The notes beneath the pieces are model-generated. The model was not told the origin of the DNA, made no database searches, and worked only from the letters and a program-made list of their open reading frames with translations. A program made the position numbers and the translations under genes. Of a stretch of 64,000 nt of DNA, positions 1-8,121 are shown one piece after another; the stretch's first letter is position 1; the number at the start of each line of letters is the position of its first letter. The DNA comes from Pseudomonas sp. GD03919 (GTDB taxonomy: Bacteria; Pseudomonadota; Gammaproteobacteria; Pseudomonadales; Pseudomonadaceae): NCBI RefSeq assembly GCF_029814935.1, contig NZ_CP104582.1, forward strand, positions 434,001 through 498,000, written 5' to 3'.

Positions 1-42
1 GGGGTGAGCAGCCTGGGACTGATCACCGAGGCGCCGCAATGA
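1..42 (+). CDS. exbD: ExbD C-terminus (partial, 5' end outside window)
   Basis: The first frame reads VSSLGLITEAPQ and then stops at 40-42. This tail is typical of ExbD, the proton-channel partner of TonB in the inner membrane. The stop overlaps the tonB start in an ATGA arrangement, which supports translational coupling in an exbB-exbD-tonB operon. Only 13 residues are visible, so the call rests on the tail motif and the tonB neighbour. Confidence 0.7.
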   Translation, partial: GVSSLGLITEAPQ

Positions 43-827
43 GCAGCCTGACCCTGCCCGCCGAGCACGACATACGACGCCCGTTCGTGCCGTCCGTGCA
101 CTGGCGCCGTCGTTGCGGCGCGCTGGCGGCCACCCTGGCCCTGCACCTGGGGTTGGGCGCACTGCTGCTCGCCCATTGGCAGATCGGCGAGCCTCTCGCG
201 CCGCAGGTCAGCACGGTGCGGCTGCAACTGCTGACCCTGGACCCGCCGGTACCGCCGGAGCCGCCTGCCGTGATTCCCGAGCCGACGCAGCCGGCGCAAC
301 CCGATCCGGCCATCGAACGCCAGCGTCTGGAACAGGCCGCCCTGGCGCGCAAACGCGCCGAGCAGCAGCGCCTTGAACAGGAGCAGCAACGCCAGCGCGA
401 GGCGCAGCAGCGTGAACAGGAGCGCCAGCGCCGCGAGGCCGAGGCCCGCGAGCAGCTCGAGCAGCAGCGCCTGGCCGAGCAGCGCGAACAGGTCGAGCGT
501 CAGCAGGCGGCTGCGGCAGCCGAACGCGCGCGCCAGGCCGAGGCTGCGGCCGCCGCCAGCCGCGAGTTCCTGCCGATTGCCAAGCAGGCCCCGGCCTATC
601 CGCAGCGCGCCCTCGACAAGGGGCTCGAAGGACAGTGCACGGTGCGTTACCGGGTCAACGAGCAGGGCCGGGTGGAAAACCCCGAGGTCGAACCCGACTG
701 CCACCCACTGTTCGTCCGCCCCTCGCTGAGCGCGGCGAAGAGCTTTCGCTACCAGCCAAGGGTGATCGATGGCCGCGCCGTGGCGGTGGAGAGCGTCAGG
801 AACACCTTCACCTACCGCATCGAATGA
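39..827 (+). CDS. tonB: TonB-family energy transducer
   Basis: A 262-residue protein with a cytoplasmic N-terminus, one membrane segment (about residues 28-48), a proline-rich stretch (about 70-95) and a long Glu/Gln/Arg/Ala-rich region (about 100-175) that probably spans the periplasm as a helix. A C-terminal TonB domain follows (about 180-262, with YPQRALDKGLEGQCTVRYRV and a terminal FTYRIE). TonB couples the proton motive force sensed by ExbB/ExbD to outer-membrane receptors for siderophores and vitamin B12. It overlaps the upstream exbD stop. The charged linker replaces the usual Pro-Lys/Glu repeats, so some annotators might call it TolA-like, but the C-terminal domain is TonB type. Confidence 0.88.
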   Translation: MSSLTLPAEHDIRRPFVPSVHWRRRCGALAATLALHLGLGALLLAHWQIGEPLAPQVSTVRLQLLTLDPPVPPEPPAVIPEPTQPAQPDPAIERQRLEQAALARKRAEQQRLEQEQQRQREAQQREQERQRREAEAREQLEQQRLAEQREQVERQQAAAAAERARQAEAAAAASREFLPIAKQAPAYPQRALDKGLEGQCTVRYRVNEQGRVENPEVEPDCHPLFVRPSLSAAKSFRYQPRVIDGRAVAVESVRNTFTYRIE

Positions 828-987
828 CCACGCAGCGCAACGGAACCTGGCCCATACGCAGCCGGCCGCCGCGCGCACCATCAGTCCCCTCGCACCTCTG
901 GGGAGAGGGTTAGGGAGAGGGGGCATTTAACCGCGTATCCCCGACCCGGCTGCAATCCGGGAACACCAGCCAGCATAGAGAAGCTCG

Positions 988-2943
988 ATGAAGCACGATC
1001 CGCAGGACTTTCACCAACGCCTCGAAGCCCACGACGACCAGTCGATCAACCCCAGCGCCAACCCGTCGCTGGCGACGCTGATCGACCCCACCCGGCGCAA
1101 CCTGCTCAAGGGCGGCTTGGGCCTGGCCGCCCTGGGTTTCTTTGGTGGCGGCCTGGCCGCCTGTAGCAAGGCGTCGGCCAGCCCGTTGCTGAACTTCGCC
1201 AGCGTGCCGCTGCAGTTCGATCCCCAGTTCGACCAGGTACTGGTGCCACCGGGCTACCGCGCCGTGCCGTTCTTCTCCTGGGGCGATGCGGTGGAGCCTG
1301 GCGCGACGGACTGGCGTCCGGACGCCAGCGACGACTGGCAGGCCCAGCTCAAGCAGGCGGGCGACAACCATGACGGCATGAATTTTTTCGCCTTCGAGGG
1401 CGAAGAGGATCGTGGCCTGCTGGTGATGAACCACGAGTACGTCAACCCGCCGTTGCATCCGTCCGGGGTGATCGACCAGAGCCGACCGCGCCCGCTGGAC
1501 GAGGTGCGCAAGGAGCAGGCCGCCCATGGCGTCTCGGTGATCGAGGTGAGAAAAGGCTCGGACGGCCAATGGCACAGAGTCATGGATTCGCCCTACAACC
1601 GACGCATTAGCATGCTCACGCCAATGCGCCTGGCCGGGCCGCTGGCCGGGCTGGAGATGATGAAGACCGCCAGCGATCCCGAGGGCCTGACGGTGCTCGG
1701 CACCCTGAACAACTGCGCCACTGGCGTCACGCCCTGGGGCACCTTCCTCACCTGCGAGGAGAACTGGCACAACTACTTCATCAATCGCGACCAACAGGAT
1801 TATGAGCGTCGTGTGTCGCACAAGCGCTACGGCCTGGCCACCGAGGGCACCAGCAAGAACTACGCTTGGGAAACCGCCGACGCGCGCTTCGACGCCACGC
1901 CCTATGCCGACCAGCCCCACGGCGGGCACGTCAACGAGCCGCACCGTTTCGGCTGGGTGGTGGAGATCGATCCCTTCGACCCCGGCGCGCAGCCGATCAA
2001 GCGCACCGCTTTCGGCCGCTTCAGTCGCGAGTGCGCGGCGCTGGCGCTCGGCGAGGACGGGCGCATGGCCTTCTATTCGGGCGACGACGCACGCGGCGAG
2101 TACGTCTACAAGTTCGTCCCGAGTGGGCGCTTCGACGCCGCCAATCCACGGGCCAACCGCGATCTGCTGGACGAAGGCACGCTGTATGCCGCGCGTTTCG
2201 ATGCCGACGGCAGCGGCCAGTGGTTGGCCCTGGTTCACGGGCAGAACGGCCTGAGCGCCGAGCACGGTTTTGCCAGTCAGGCCGAGGTGCTGCTCAACGC
2301 CCGCGCCGCCGCCGACCGCGCCGGCGCCACGCCGATGGATCGCCCCGAGTGGGCCACGGTGCACCCCGGCACCCGCGAGGTCTATGTCGCCCTGACCAAC
2401 AACGACGGCCGTGGCGACAAGCAGCCCACGGACGCCGCCAACCCGCGTCCGCACAACCTGCACGGGCAGATCCTGCGTTTCAATGAGCAGGGCGGCGACC
2501 CGACCGCCACCGCCTTCACCTGGGAGCTGTTCCTCCTGGCCGGCGAGGCCAGGGGCGCGCGGACTGCTGGCGGTGAGCCGATGCCGGCCAACCTCACCGG
2601 CACCGTCAACGGTGACATCTTCTCCTCGCCGGACGGTCTGGCCTTCGACGCCGCTGGGCGGCTGTGGATCCAGACCGACTACGACGACGAAGAGGCGCCG
2701 ATGCAGGGCATGGGTTGCAACATGATGCTCTGCGCCGACCCCGCTACCCGCGAGGTGCGCCGCTTCATGGTCGGCCCGCGCGGCTGCGAGATCACCGGCC
2801 TGGCCTGGAGCCCGGACGGCAAGGCGATGTGGGCCAATATCCAGCACCCGAGCCTCAGCTACCCGGCCAGCGACGGTCGCAGTCGCCCGCGCTCGACCAC
2901 CGTGCTGGTGACCCGCCTCGACGGCGGAGTGATCGGCAGCTGA
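988..2943 (+). CDS. phoX: PhoX-family alkaline phosphatase (DUF839), Tat-exported
   Basis: A 651-residue protein. A twin-arginine signal lies unusually deep, at about residues 34-65 (TRRNLLKGG, then a glycine/alanine-rich hydrophobic stretch and LAACSKA). The rest is the PhoX beta-propeller with motifs such as LLVMNHEYVNP, GTFLTCEENWHNYF, KNYAWE and WATVHPGTREVYVALTNN. PhoX enzymes are periplasmic Ca/Fe-dependent phosphatases that release phosphate from organic esters. The cysteine in LAAC could also make it a lipoprotein. A long reading frame on the opposite strand is a GC-content shadow. It is monocistronic, with a stem-loop repeat downstream. Confidence 0.9.
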   Translation: MKHDPQDFHQRLEAHDDQSINPSANPSLATLIDPTRRNLLKGGLGLAALGFFGGGLAACSKASASPLLNFASVPLQFDPQFDQVLVPPGYRAVPFFSWGDAVEPGATDWRPDASDDWQAQLKQAGDNHDGMNFFAFEGEEDRGLLVMNHEYVNPPLHPSGVIDQSRPRPLDEVRKEQAAHGVSVIEVRKGSDGQWHRVMDSPYNRRISMLTPMRLAGPLAGLEMMKTASDPEGLTVLGTLNNCATGVTPWGTFLTCEENWHNYFINRDQQDYERRVSHKRYGLATEGTSKNYAWETADARFDATPYADQPHGGHVNEPHRFGWVVEIDPFDPGAQPIKRTAFGRFSRECAALALGEDGRMAFYSGDDARGEYVYKFVPSGRFDAANPRANRDLLDEGTLYAARFDADGSGQWLALVHGQNGLSAEHGFASQAEVLLNARAAADRAGATPMDRPEWATVHPGTREVYVALTNNDGRGDKQPTDAANPRPHNLHGQILRFNEQGGDPTATAFTWELFLLAGEARGARTAGGEPMPANLTGTVNGDIFSSPDGLAFDAAGRLWIQTDYDDEEAPMQGMGCNMMLCADPATREVRRFMVGPRGCEITGLAWSPDGKAMWANIQHPSLSYPASDGRSRPRSTTVLVTRLDGGVIGS

Positions 2944-2970
2944 TCGCTGCTGCAGCGACGCAGCCTCTCC

Positions 2971-3034
2971 GTAGGGTGCGCCGCGCGCACCGATGCCTGT
3001 GCCCGCCTTGGCTGGTGCGCGCAGTGCACCCTAC
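2971..3034. repeat. Inverted repeat, probable bidirectional terminator
   Basis: GTAGGGTGCGC near 2971 is matched by an inverted GTGCACCCTAC arm ending at 3034, with GC-rich inner arms. It sits between the convergent phoX and hydrolase remnant. A single arm of the same sequence family recurs near 19260-19281, after amn, so it is a dispersed extragenic repeat as well as a likely terminator. Confidence 0.6.
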
Positions 3035-3038
3035 GAGG

Positions 3039-3209
3039 TCAGGCCGCGCGGCGCTCGGCGTGCAGCCGCTCGAACCAGTCCAGCGTCTCGTCCCACAGAC
3101 GCTGCGCCGCAGGGCGGAAATAACCCATATGACCGATGGCGCCCAGGCCCTCTGCCTGCGAGTCGAGCGTGCGCGCCTGATAGGGCGCATTCACATAGGC
3201 GGCGCTGAT
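3039..3209 (-). pseudogene. Alpha/beta hydrolase, C-terminal remnant
   Basis: The minus strand encodes 56 residues and then stops, including GLGAIGHMGYFRPAAQRLW and ETLDWFERL. The GHMGYFR segment resembles the catalytic-histidine end of predicted alpha/beta hydrolases. The coding sequence stops abruptly at about 3209, where the plus strand becomes IS5 transposase sequence. The first roughly 80% of the gene is missing, so the fragment is almost certainly inactive. The exact family cannot be fixed from this tail. Confidence 0.6.
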
Positions 3210-4113
3210 GCGGGCGCAGTTGCTGCAGTTGTTCTACTCGCTGCGCAGCGAGCGGATGCTGATGGAGCAGCTGGGCTACAACCTGCTGTTCCGCTGGTTC
3301 GTCGGCCTGGCCATTGATGATCCGGTGTGGGATCACTCGGTCTTCTCGAAGAACCGTGACCGTCTCAATGCCCAGGCAGTGGCCGCCGAGTTTCTGAGCG
3401 AGGTGGTACGCCTGGCGGAGAAGCAGGGGCTGATCTCGGATGAGCACTTCTCGGTCGACGGCACATTGCTGCAAGCCTGGGCCTCTCAGAAGAGTTTCCG
3501 TCCCAAGGACGATACGCCAGACGACCCGGGCCCCGGCCCGCGCAATGCCCCGCCGGACTTCAAGGGGCACAAGCGCAGCAACGACACCCACGCCTCGACC
3601 AGCGATCCGGATGCCCGGCTGTACCGCAAGAGCCACAACACCGGCGCGCAGCTGAGTTACATGGGGCATGTGCTGATGGAACACCGCAGTGGCCTGGTGC
3701 GCAGTGCTCATGTGACTCTGGCCGGTGGCCATGGCGAACGCGAAGCCGCGCTGGCGATGCTGAGCAAGCTGGGTGGTCGCCGTCGACGCACCTTGGCCGC
3801 GGACAAGGCTTACGACACGGCAGACTTCGTGGCCGCCTGTCGTGCCCTCGGCGTGACACCCCATGTTGCGCAGAACACCAATGGTCGGCGCAGCGCCATC
3901 GATGGCCGTACCACGCGCCACGCCGGCTATGGTCTGAGCCTGAAGATTCGCGCCTGGATCGAAACCCACTTCGGCTGGCTCAAGGCGGCGGCCGGCCTGC
4001 GCCAGGTGAAGCAACGCGGACTTGAGCGTGTCGACGCGCTGTTCCAGCTGGCCATGGCGGCAAGCAACCTGGTGCGCCTGCCGAAGCTGCTGGCTACAGG
4101 CTCAATGGCATGA
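3208..4113 (+). pseudogene. IS5-family transposase, N-terminally truncated
   Basis: The 301 residues start at what is normally an internal position of IS5 transposases (RAQLLQLFYSLRSERMLMEQ). Family members usually carry several tens of residues before this. The DDE core is visible: D in FSVDGTLLQAWAS (about residue 83), the AADKAYDTADF block (about 198) and the C-terminal WIETHFGWLKAAAGLRQVK block with the catalytic Glu. The apparent ATG is created by the junction with the hydrolase remnant, so this is a deletion product rather than a functional gene. Confidence 0.8.
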
Positions 4114-4258
4114 GCGCGTTGATGGGGAAGGTGCGCCTGGAGCACGCCAAATCGGGCTATTTCCATCGATTGGCGCCCTAAACGGGAAGTAAACGAGCGC
4201 GACCGCTGCTGCCAGAAGCAGTGGATGTAATCATCGCGGCGAATTTCAACAGGCTGCT
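3211..4258 (+). mobile_element. IS5-family insertion sequence, left end deleted
   Basis: Transposase sequence begins directly at the hydrolase breakpoint without a visible left terminal repeat, so the left end and the start of the transposase gene are missing. The right end is probably near 4235-4258, where the sequence AATTTCAACAGGCTGCT resembles an IS5-type terminal repeat. The exact right boundary and any target duplication cannot be established because the left end is missing. Confidence 0.6.
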
Positions 4259-4439
4259 AGCGGCTCAGGGCCGTTCTATCGTGAGCGCGCGGATACACCA
4301 GCGCGCCTCTGAGGTTTACAGAGCGAGAGTCGTGCCAGGGCACGGTTGGGCCTTCTTGGAAAACGCGCTAAGGCCTGTGGATAAAAGGTCGCAGCGGTTT
4401 ATAACGGGTTCGGCGTGGCTGTTGCAGTGTTGAGCAGTT

Positions 4440-4495
4440 GTCCATTTTTCTGGACTTATTCCATGGTTATGGAATTACAGGTGGAAAATTGTCCA
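4440..4495 (+). promoter_or_regulatory. Nested inverted repeats upstream of cas3
   Basis: The 4259-4684 stretch has no gene. Within it are GTCCA-N6-TGGAC (4440-4455), a perfect ATTCCAT-N4-ATGGAAT repeat (4458-4475) and a further GTCCA at 4491. The stretch is AT-rich compared with its surroundings and lies about 200 bp before cas3. This is the expected place for the cas3 promoter and repressor sites, but no clear -35/-10 pair can be assigned. The rest of 4259-4684 shows nothing I can name. Confidence 0.4.
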
Positions 4496-4684
4496 GAAAC
4501 TTGGATTAAGACGCTGTTGCAGAGGGCGCTGCTGATTTCCCGGTGCTGTTCGCCGGTATGGGGTGCCGATTGTGCCCCGTCTCAGGCCGACGATGCGCTT
4601 GTCCGCCAAGCCTGAGGTGTTGTCTGTTGTCGTGCGCACTGGCACCTTGTCATGCAGCTCGATCAGCCATGCAGGGAGTGACAG

Positions 4685-7342
4685 ATGAAAGGATTCACCG
4701 ATCTCAGCGACCAGGCTCGCCGCCTCTGGGCCAAGAGTGGTGATGGCTTCGGCCATGGTGTGCTGGCGCATTTGCTGGACGTGGCGGCGGTGGCCGAGCG
4801 GATGCTGGCGCATGAACCGCCGAGCACGCTGGTTTGGGCCGCTCAGGCGTTGGGGCTGGAACGCGAGCAGGTGGCGCGCTGGGTTGCCTGCCTGGTGGGG
4901 TTGCATGATTTCGGCAAGGCCATTCCCGGCTTTCAGGACAAATGGCCCGAAGGGCGGCAGACCGACGAGGCGCTGGGGCTGACCTTTCCCGCTCGCTCAT
5001 TGGCTGTGACCGACCATGCCTGCGCCAGTGCGGCGCTGCTCTGGGAGCATCTGCCTGGTCAGGGCATCGGCCATCTGCTGTGGATCCGCCATGTCTTGCA
5101 GGCCATCAGCGCCCACCATGGGTACAACTTCAACCAAAGCGAATTTAATCGGGCCAAACCGGCGTTCGAACCGCCGCTCTGGAGCGAGGCGCGTCAGCAA
5201 ATCTTCGCGGCCTACTGGGCCGTATTGGCGCCACAGGGCGCGCCGCAGAACGAGGCGTTGTCGCAGCCGGCAGTGCAGTGGCTGGCGGGGTTGACTAGCG
5301 TGGCTGACTGGATTGGCTCCAATCCCGAATGGTTTCCCCTGGGCGAGCGCCATGCGCTATTGGCCGAGCATCATGCCGATGCCTGCGCGCGCGCCGATCA
5401 GGCCTTGCGGGAGATCGGTTGGCGTCCCTTTCAGTCTCTGCTGGCCGCCCCGGCCACGGCCGATCAACTGATCGCCCAGATCGTCCAGCGCCCGGAACTG
5501 ACAGCGCGCCCGCTGCAAGCGGAAGCTGATCGCCTGCTCGACGGTGTGCAAGGCCCGGCACTGCTGCTGGTCGAGGCGCCGATGGGCGAGGGCAAGACCG
5601 AGCTGGCCTTTCTCGCTCACCTGCGCTTGCAGGCGGCCAACCAGCATCGCGGCCTCTATGTTGCGCTGCCGACCCAGGCCACGGGCAATGCGCTGTTCAG
5701 CCGTGCGCTGACCTTTCTCCACGGCTTCTCGGGCGATATGGCGTTGGATGTACAGCTTGTGCATGGCGGCGCCGGGCTCAACGAACAGGTGCTGGCGCTA
5801 CGGGGCATTTATGGTGCCGAGGGCGAGAGCGTGTCATCGTCGGCCTGGTTCTCCCAGCGCCGCCGTCCGTTGCTGTCGCCTTATGGCGTCGGCACCGTGG
5901 ATCAGGCGCTGTTCGCCACGCTCAACGTCAAACACCATTTCGTGCGCTTGTGGGGGCTGAGCAACCGCGTGGTGGTGCTCGACGAAGTGCATGCCTACGA
6001 CACCTACACCAGCGGCCTGATCGAAGCACTGCTGCGCTGGCTCAGGGCGATGGGCAGTTCGGTGGTGCTGATGAGCGCGACTTTGCCCGCTCCGCGCCGT
6101 TATGCCTTGCTGCGCGCCTGGGGCGTGGCCCCGGAAACCGCCCCCGAGCTGAGTTACCCGCGCCTCCTGCTGGCCGACGCGCGTGGCGTGGCTGGCGGTA
6201 CGTGCGACTCGCGGCCACTGCCGCCGATTCACCTGCAGGCCGTGGCGGAAGACATCGACAGCCTGGTCGCCAAGGCTTCTGAGTTGGTAGAGCAGGGCGG
6301 TTGCGGAGCGCTGATCGTCAATACCGTGGATCGCGCGCAAAGCCTTTACCTAAAACTCAAGGCCGAGCCGGCTGATGCGGTGCCGCTGCTGCTGTTTCAT
6401 GCGCGCTTCCCGGCAGATCAGCGTAGCCAGCAGGAGCAGGCGGTGCTGGCGCGTTTCGGTCAGGGTGGCGAGCGGCCCGCCAAGGCCTTGCTGATCGCCA
6501 CCCAGGTAGCCGAGCAGAGCCTGGATATCGACTTCGACTTCATGCTCACCGACCTGGCGCCGGTGGATCTGATCCTGCAGCGCGCCGGTCGTCTGCATCG
6601 CCACCAACGTGAGCGCCCCGAGGTGCATCGGCAGGCGACCTTGTTTGTGGCGGGGCTGGCACCGGAAGCCTTGCCCGATCTCAAAAGCACGGCCTGGGAA
6701 TATGTTTACGAGCCCTACATCCTCGGGCGCACCTGGGCGTTGCTGTCGCGTGAGCAGGCATTGCACCTACCGCAGGACATCGATCGTCTGGTGCAGGCAG
6801 TGTATGACAGCGAGGATTTACCGGCGGATCTGGCCGAGGCAGATCGTGCTTTTATCGAGGATGAGGCCTATGGCAGTCACCTGGGCAAACGGCAGACCGA
6901 GCGCATGATGGCACTCAATGTCGCCATCGATCCCGAGGCCGAACCGCAGAACGCCTACACCCAGAAGAATCGCGGTTATGAAGAGGGCGAGGAAGGTTTG
7001 GGGCTGCCCAACTACACCCGCCTGGGCGACGACTCCGTGACCTTGATTCCCGTGCATCAGGTGCCCGGTGGCTGGAGCCTTACGCCAAGTGGCGAGGCCT
7101 TCGACCCCGATCAGCCGCTGTCCAACGCGCTGGCCAAACAGCTCCATGCCCGCCAGTTGAAAACCTCACGCACAGCATTGGTCAAGCATGCGCAAGCGCT
7201 GGAGTCGCGGCGGTCGTTCAGCGAGCATCCGTTGCTGCGTCATCTCAAGCCGCTGGTGCTTACCGATGGCTGCCTGCAGATCGGGCGTTTGACGGTGCGT
7301 CTGGATGATGAACTGGGGTTGGTCTACCAGCGCGAGGCTTGA
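4685..7342 (+). CDS. cas3: CRISPR-associated nuclease/helicase Cas3 (type I-E)
   Basis: An 885-residue fusion of HD nuclease and superfamily 2 helicase. HD-domain residues appear in the first 160 residues (GHGVLAHLL, GLHDFGKAIPGFQDKW, TDHACASAALL, SAHHGYN). The helicase has Walker A APMGEGKTELA (about residue 297), the DEVH box VVVLDEVHAYD (about 432), LMSATLP (about 462), and motif VI QRAGRLHRH in the second RecA lobe. Cas3 is recruited by Cascade bound to target DNA and degrades the foreign strand processively. A good ribosome site (GGGAG) precedes the ATG. It is separated from cas8e by the opposite-strand toxin-antitoxin pair, so it probably has its own promoter. Confidence 0.95.
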   Translation: MKGFTDLSDQARRLWAKSGDGFGHGVLAHLLDVAAVAERMLAHEPPSTLVWAAQALGLEREQVARWVACLVGLHDFGKAIPGFQDKWPEGRQTDEALGLTFPARSLAVTDHACASAALLWEHLPGQGIGHLLWIRHVLQAISAHHGYNFNQSEFNRAKPAFEPPLWSEARQQIFAAYWAVLAPQGAPQNEALSQPAVQWLAGLTSVADWIGSNPEWFPLGERHALLAEHHADACARADQALREIGWRPFQSLLAAPATADQLIAQIVQRPELTARPLQAEADRLLDGVQGPALLLVEAPMGEGKTELAFLAHLRLQAANQHRGLYVALPTQATGNALFSRALTFLHGFSGDMALDVQLVHGGAGLNEQVLALRGIYGAEGESVSSSAWFSQRRRPLLSPYGVGTVDQALFATLNVKHHFVRLWGLSNRVVVLDEVHAYDTYTSGLIEALLRWLRAMGSSVVLMSATLPAPRRYALLRAWGVAPETAPELSYPRLLLADARGVAGGTCDSRPLPPIHLQAVAEDIDSLVAKASELVEQGGCGALIVNTVDRAQSLYLKLKAEPADAVPLLLFHARFPADQRSQQEQAVLARFGQGGERPAKALLIATQVAEQSLDIDFDFMLTDLAPVDLILQRAGRLHRHQRERPEVHRQATLFVAGLAPEALPDLKSTAWEYVYEPYILGRTWALLSREQALHLPQDIDRLVQAVYDSEDLPADLAEADRAFIEDEAYGSHLGKRQTERMMALNVAIDPEAEPQNAYTQKNRGYEEGEEGLGLPNYTRLGDDSVTLIPVHQVPGGWSLTPSGEAFDPDQPLSNALAKQLHARQLKTSRTALVKHAQALESRRSFSEHPLLRHLKPLVLTDGCLQIGRLTVRLDDELGLVYQREA

Positions 7343-7344
7343 GT

Positions 7345-7626
7345 TCAGTCCGCACTGGGCCACTGACGCGCTGTATGCAGCACGCGCAGTATCCGTACCT
7401 GATCATTGGCCAGGTCGTAGATCATCAGGTAATGCTGATGAACAACCAGTTCGCGTGTACCGTTCACCCGGCCTGGTCGCCCCAGGCCGGGGTGATCGGC
7501 CAGACGGCCGGCCTTTTCTGCGAATAACTCATCCAGCGCCAGGGCGGCAATGGGATTGTCCTGAGCGATATAACTGCGGATGGCTTGGCGGTCGTTCAGC
7601 GCAAGGCGCGTCCAGGCCAGCTTCAC
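7345..7626 (-). CDS. RelE/ParE-family toxin
   Basis: A 93-residue basic protein of the RelE/ParE fold. It starts MKLAWTRLALNDRQAIRSYIAQDNPIAA and has the family's LADHPGLGRPGRV and TRELVVHQHYLMIYDL strands, ending RILRVLHTARQWP. ParE members poison gyrase and RelE members cut mRNA; the R-E-L-V-V-x-x-x-Y-L-M-I-Y pattern favours the ParE-like branch. The ATG overlaps the stop of the upstream antitoxin gene (ATGA), giving an antitoxin-first operon. It lies opposite to, and between, cas3 and cas8e. Confidence 0.88.
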   Translation of the reverse strand: MKLAWTRLALNDRQAIRSYIAQDNPIAALALDELFAEKAGRLADHPGLGRPGRVNGTRELVVHQHYLMIYDLANDQVRILRVLHTARQWPSAD

Positions 7627-7913
7627 GACGCGGCGCTGTCCAGCTTGCGGCGCATTTCAGCACGCCATGCGGCGGCTTCGGCTTCGACCTCTTCGCCACT
7701 GAGCAACTCACCAGCATTGGCCGAATCCAGCCCCATCTGTACCTGGCGGCGCAGCCAGACATCGTGCTCGGCGGCCTCCTGCTGCTGTCGGACGAAATCA
7801 CGCATGAAGTCGCGCAGCAACTGCGCGCCAGTGCGGTCGCGGGCTTTGGCAGCCTGGGCAAATTCGCTTTTCAGGGCGTCGTCCACGCGAAAGGTAAAGG
7901 TGGCTTCACTCAT
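7623..7913 (-). CDS. Ribbon-helix-helix antitoxin
   Basis: A 96-residue protein. The first 45 residues form a ribbon-helix-helix DNA-binding domain (ATFTFRVDDALKSEFAQAAKARDRTGAQLLRDFMRDFV), as in RelB/DinJ/ParD antitoxins. The acidic, Glu/Ala-rich C-terminus is the likely toxin-binding arm. The start was placed at the MSEATF methionine because GAGGTG lies at a suitable distance upstream; a longer reading to 7949 lacks family support. It probably autorepresses through the palindromes at 7961-7980. Confidence 0.85.
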   Translation of the reverse strand: MSEATFTFRVDDALKSEFAQAAKARDRTGAQLLRDFMRDFVRQQQEAAEHDVWLRRQVQMGLDSANAGELLSGEEVEAEAAAWRAEMRRKLDSAAS

Positions 7914-7960
7914 GATTGAGCACCTCGATGTGTTACAGGATTGGTGCATCGTAGCACGCA

Positions 7961-7980
7961 GTCATTCAATGACGCGTCAT
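7961..7980. promoter_or_regulatory. Overlapping palindromes, candidate antitoxin operator
   Basis: GTCATT-C-AATGAC (7961-7973) overlaps ATGACGCGTCAT (7969-7980), giving regularly spaced GTCA/TGAC half-sites about 50 bp upstream of the antitoxin start. Arrays of short half-sites are typical operators of ribbon-helix-helix antitoxins. The same interval is upstream of cas8e, about 140 bp before its start on the other strand, so binding could also touch Cascade transcription; that last point is inference. Confidence 0.5.
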
Positions 7981-8121
7981 CATGGACGGGTGGCATTGAC
8001 TAGAGCGGTTTGCTGACCTGACTCATTTTCATGATGGCATTTTGTCTGCTTTACTGCAGATCTGTCGGATTCAGGGAGAGGGATATGGAGTCACGCAGAC
8101 AACAGGGAATGGGGGTGGGGC

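Noticed and set aside
910-2847. 645-residue open frame antisense to phoX
   Set aside because: It is a GC-content shadow of phoX: no recognisable domain, repetitive Val/Gly/Ala/Arg composition, and the sense strand encodes a full PhoX protein with Tat signal.
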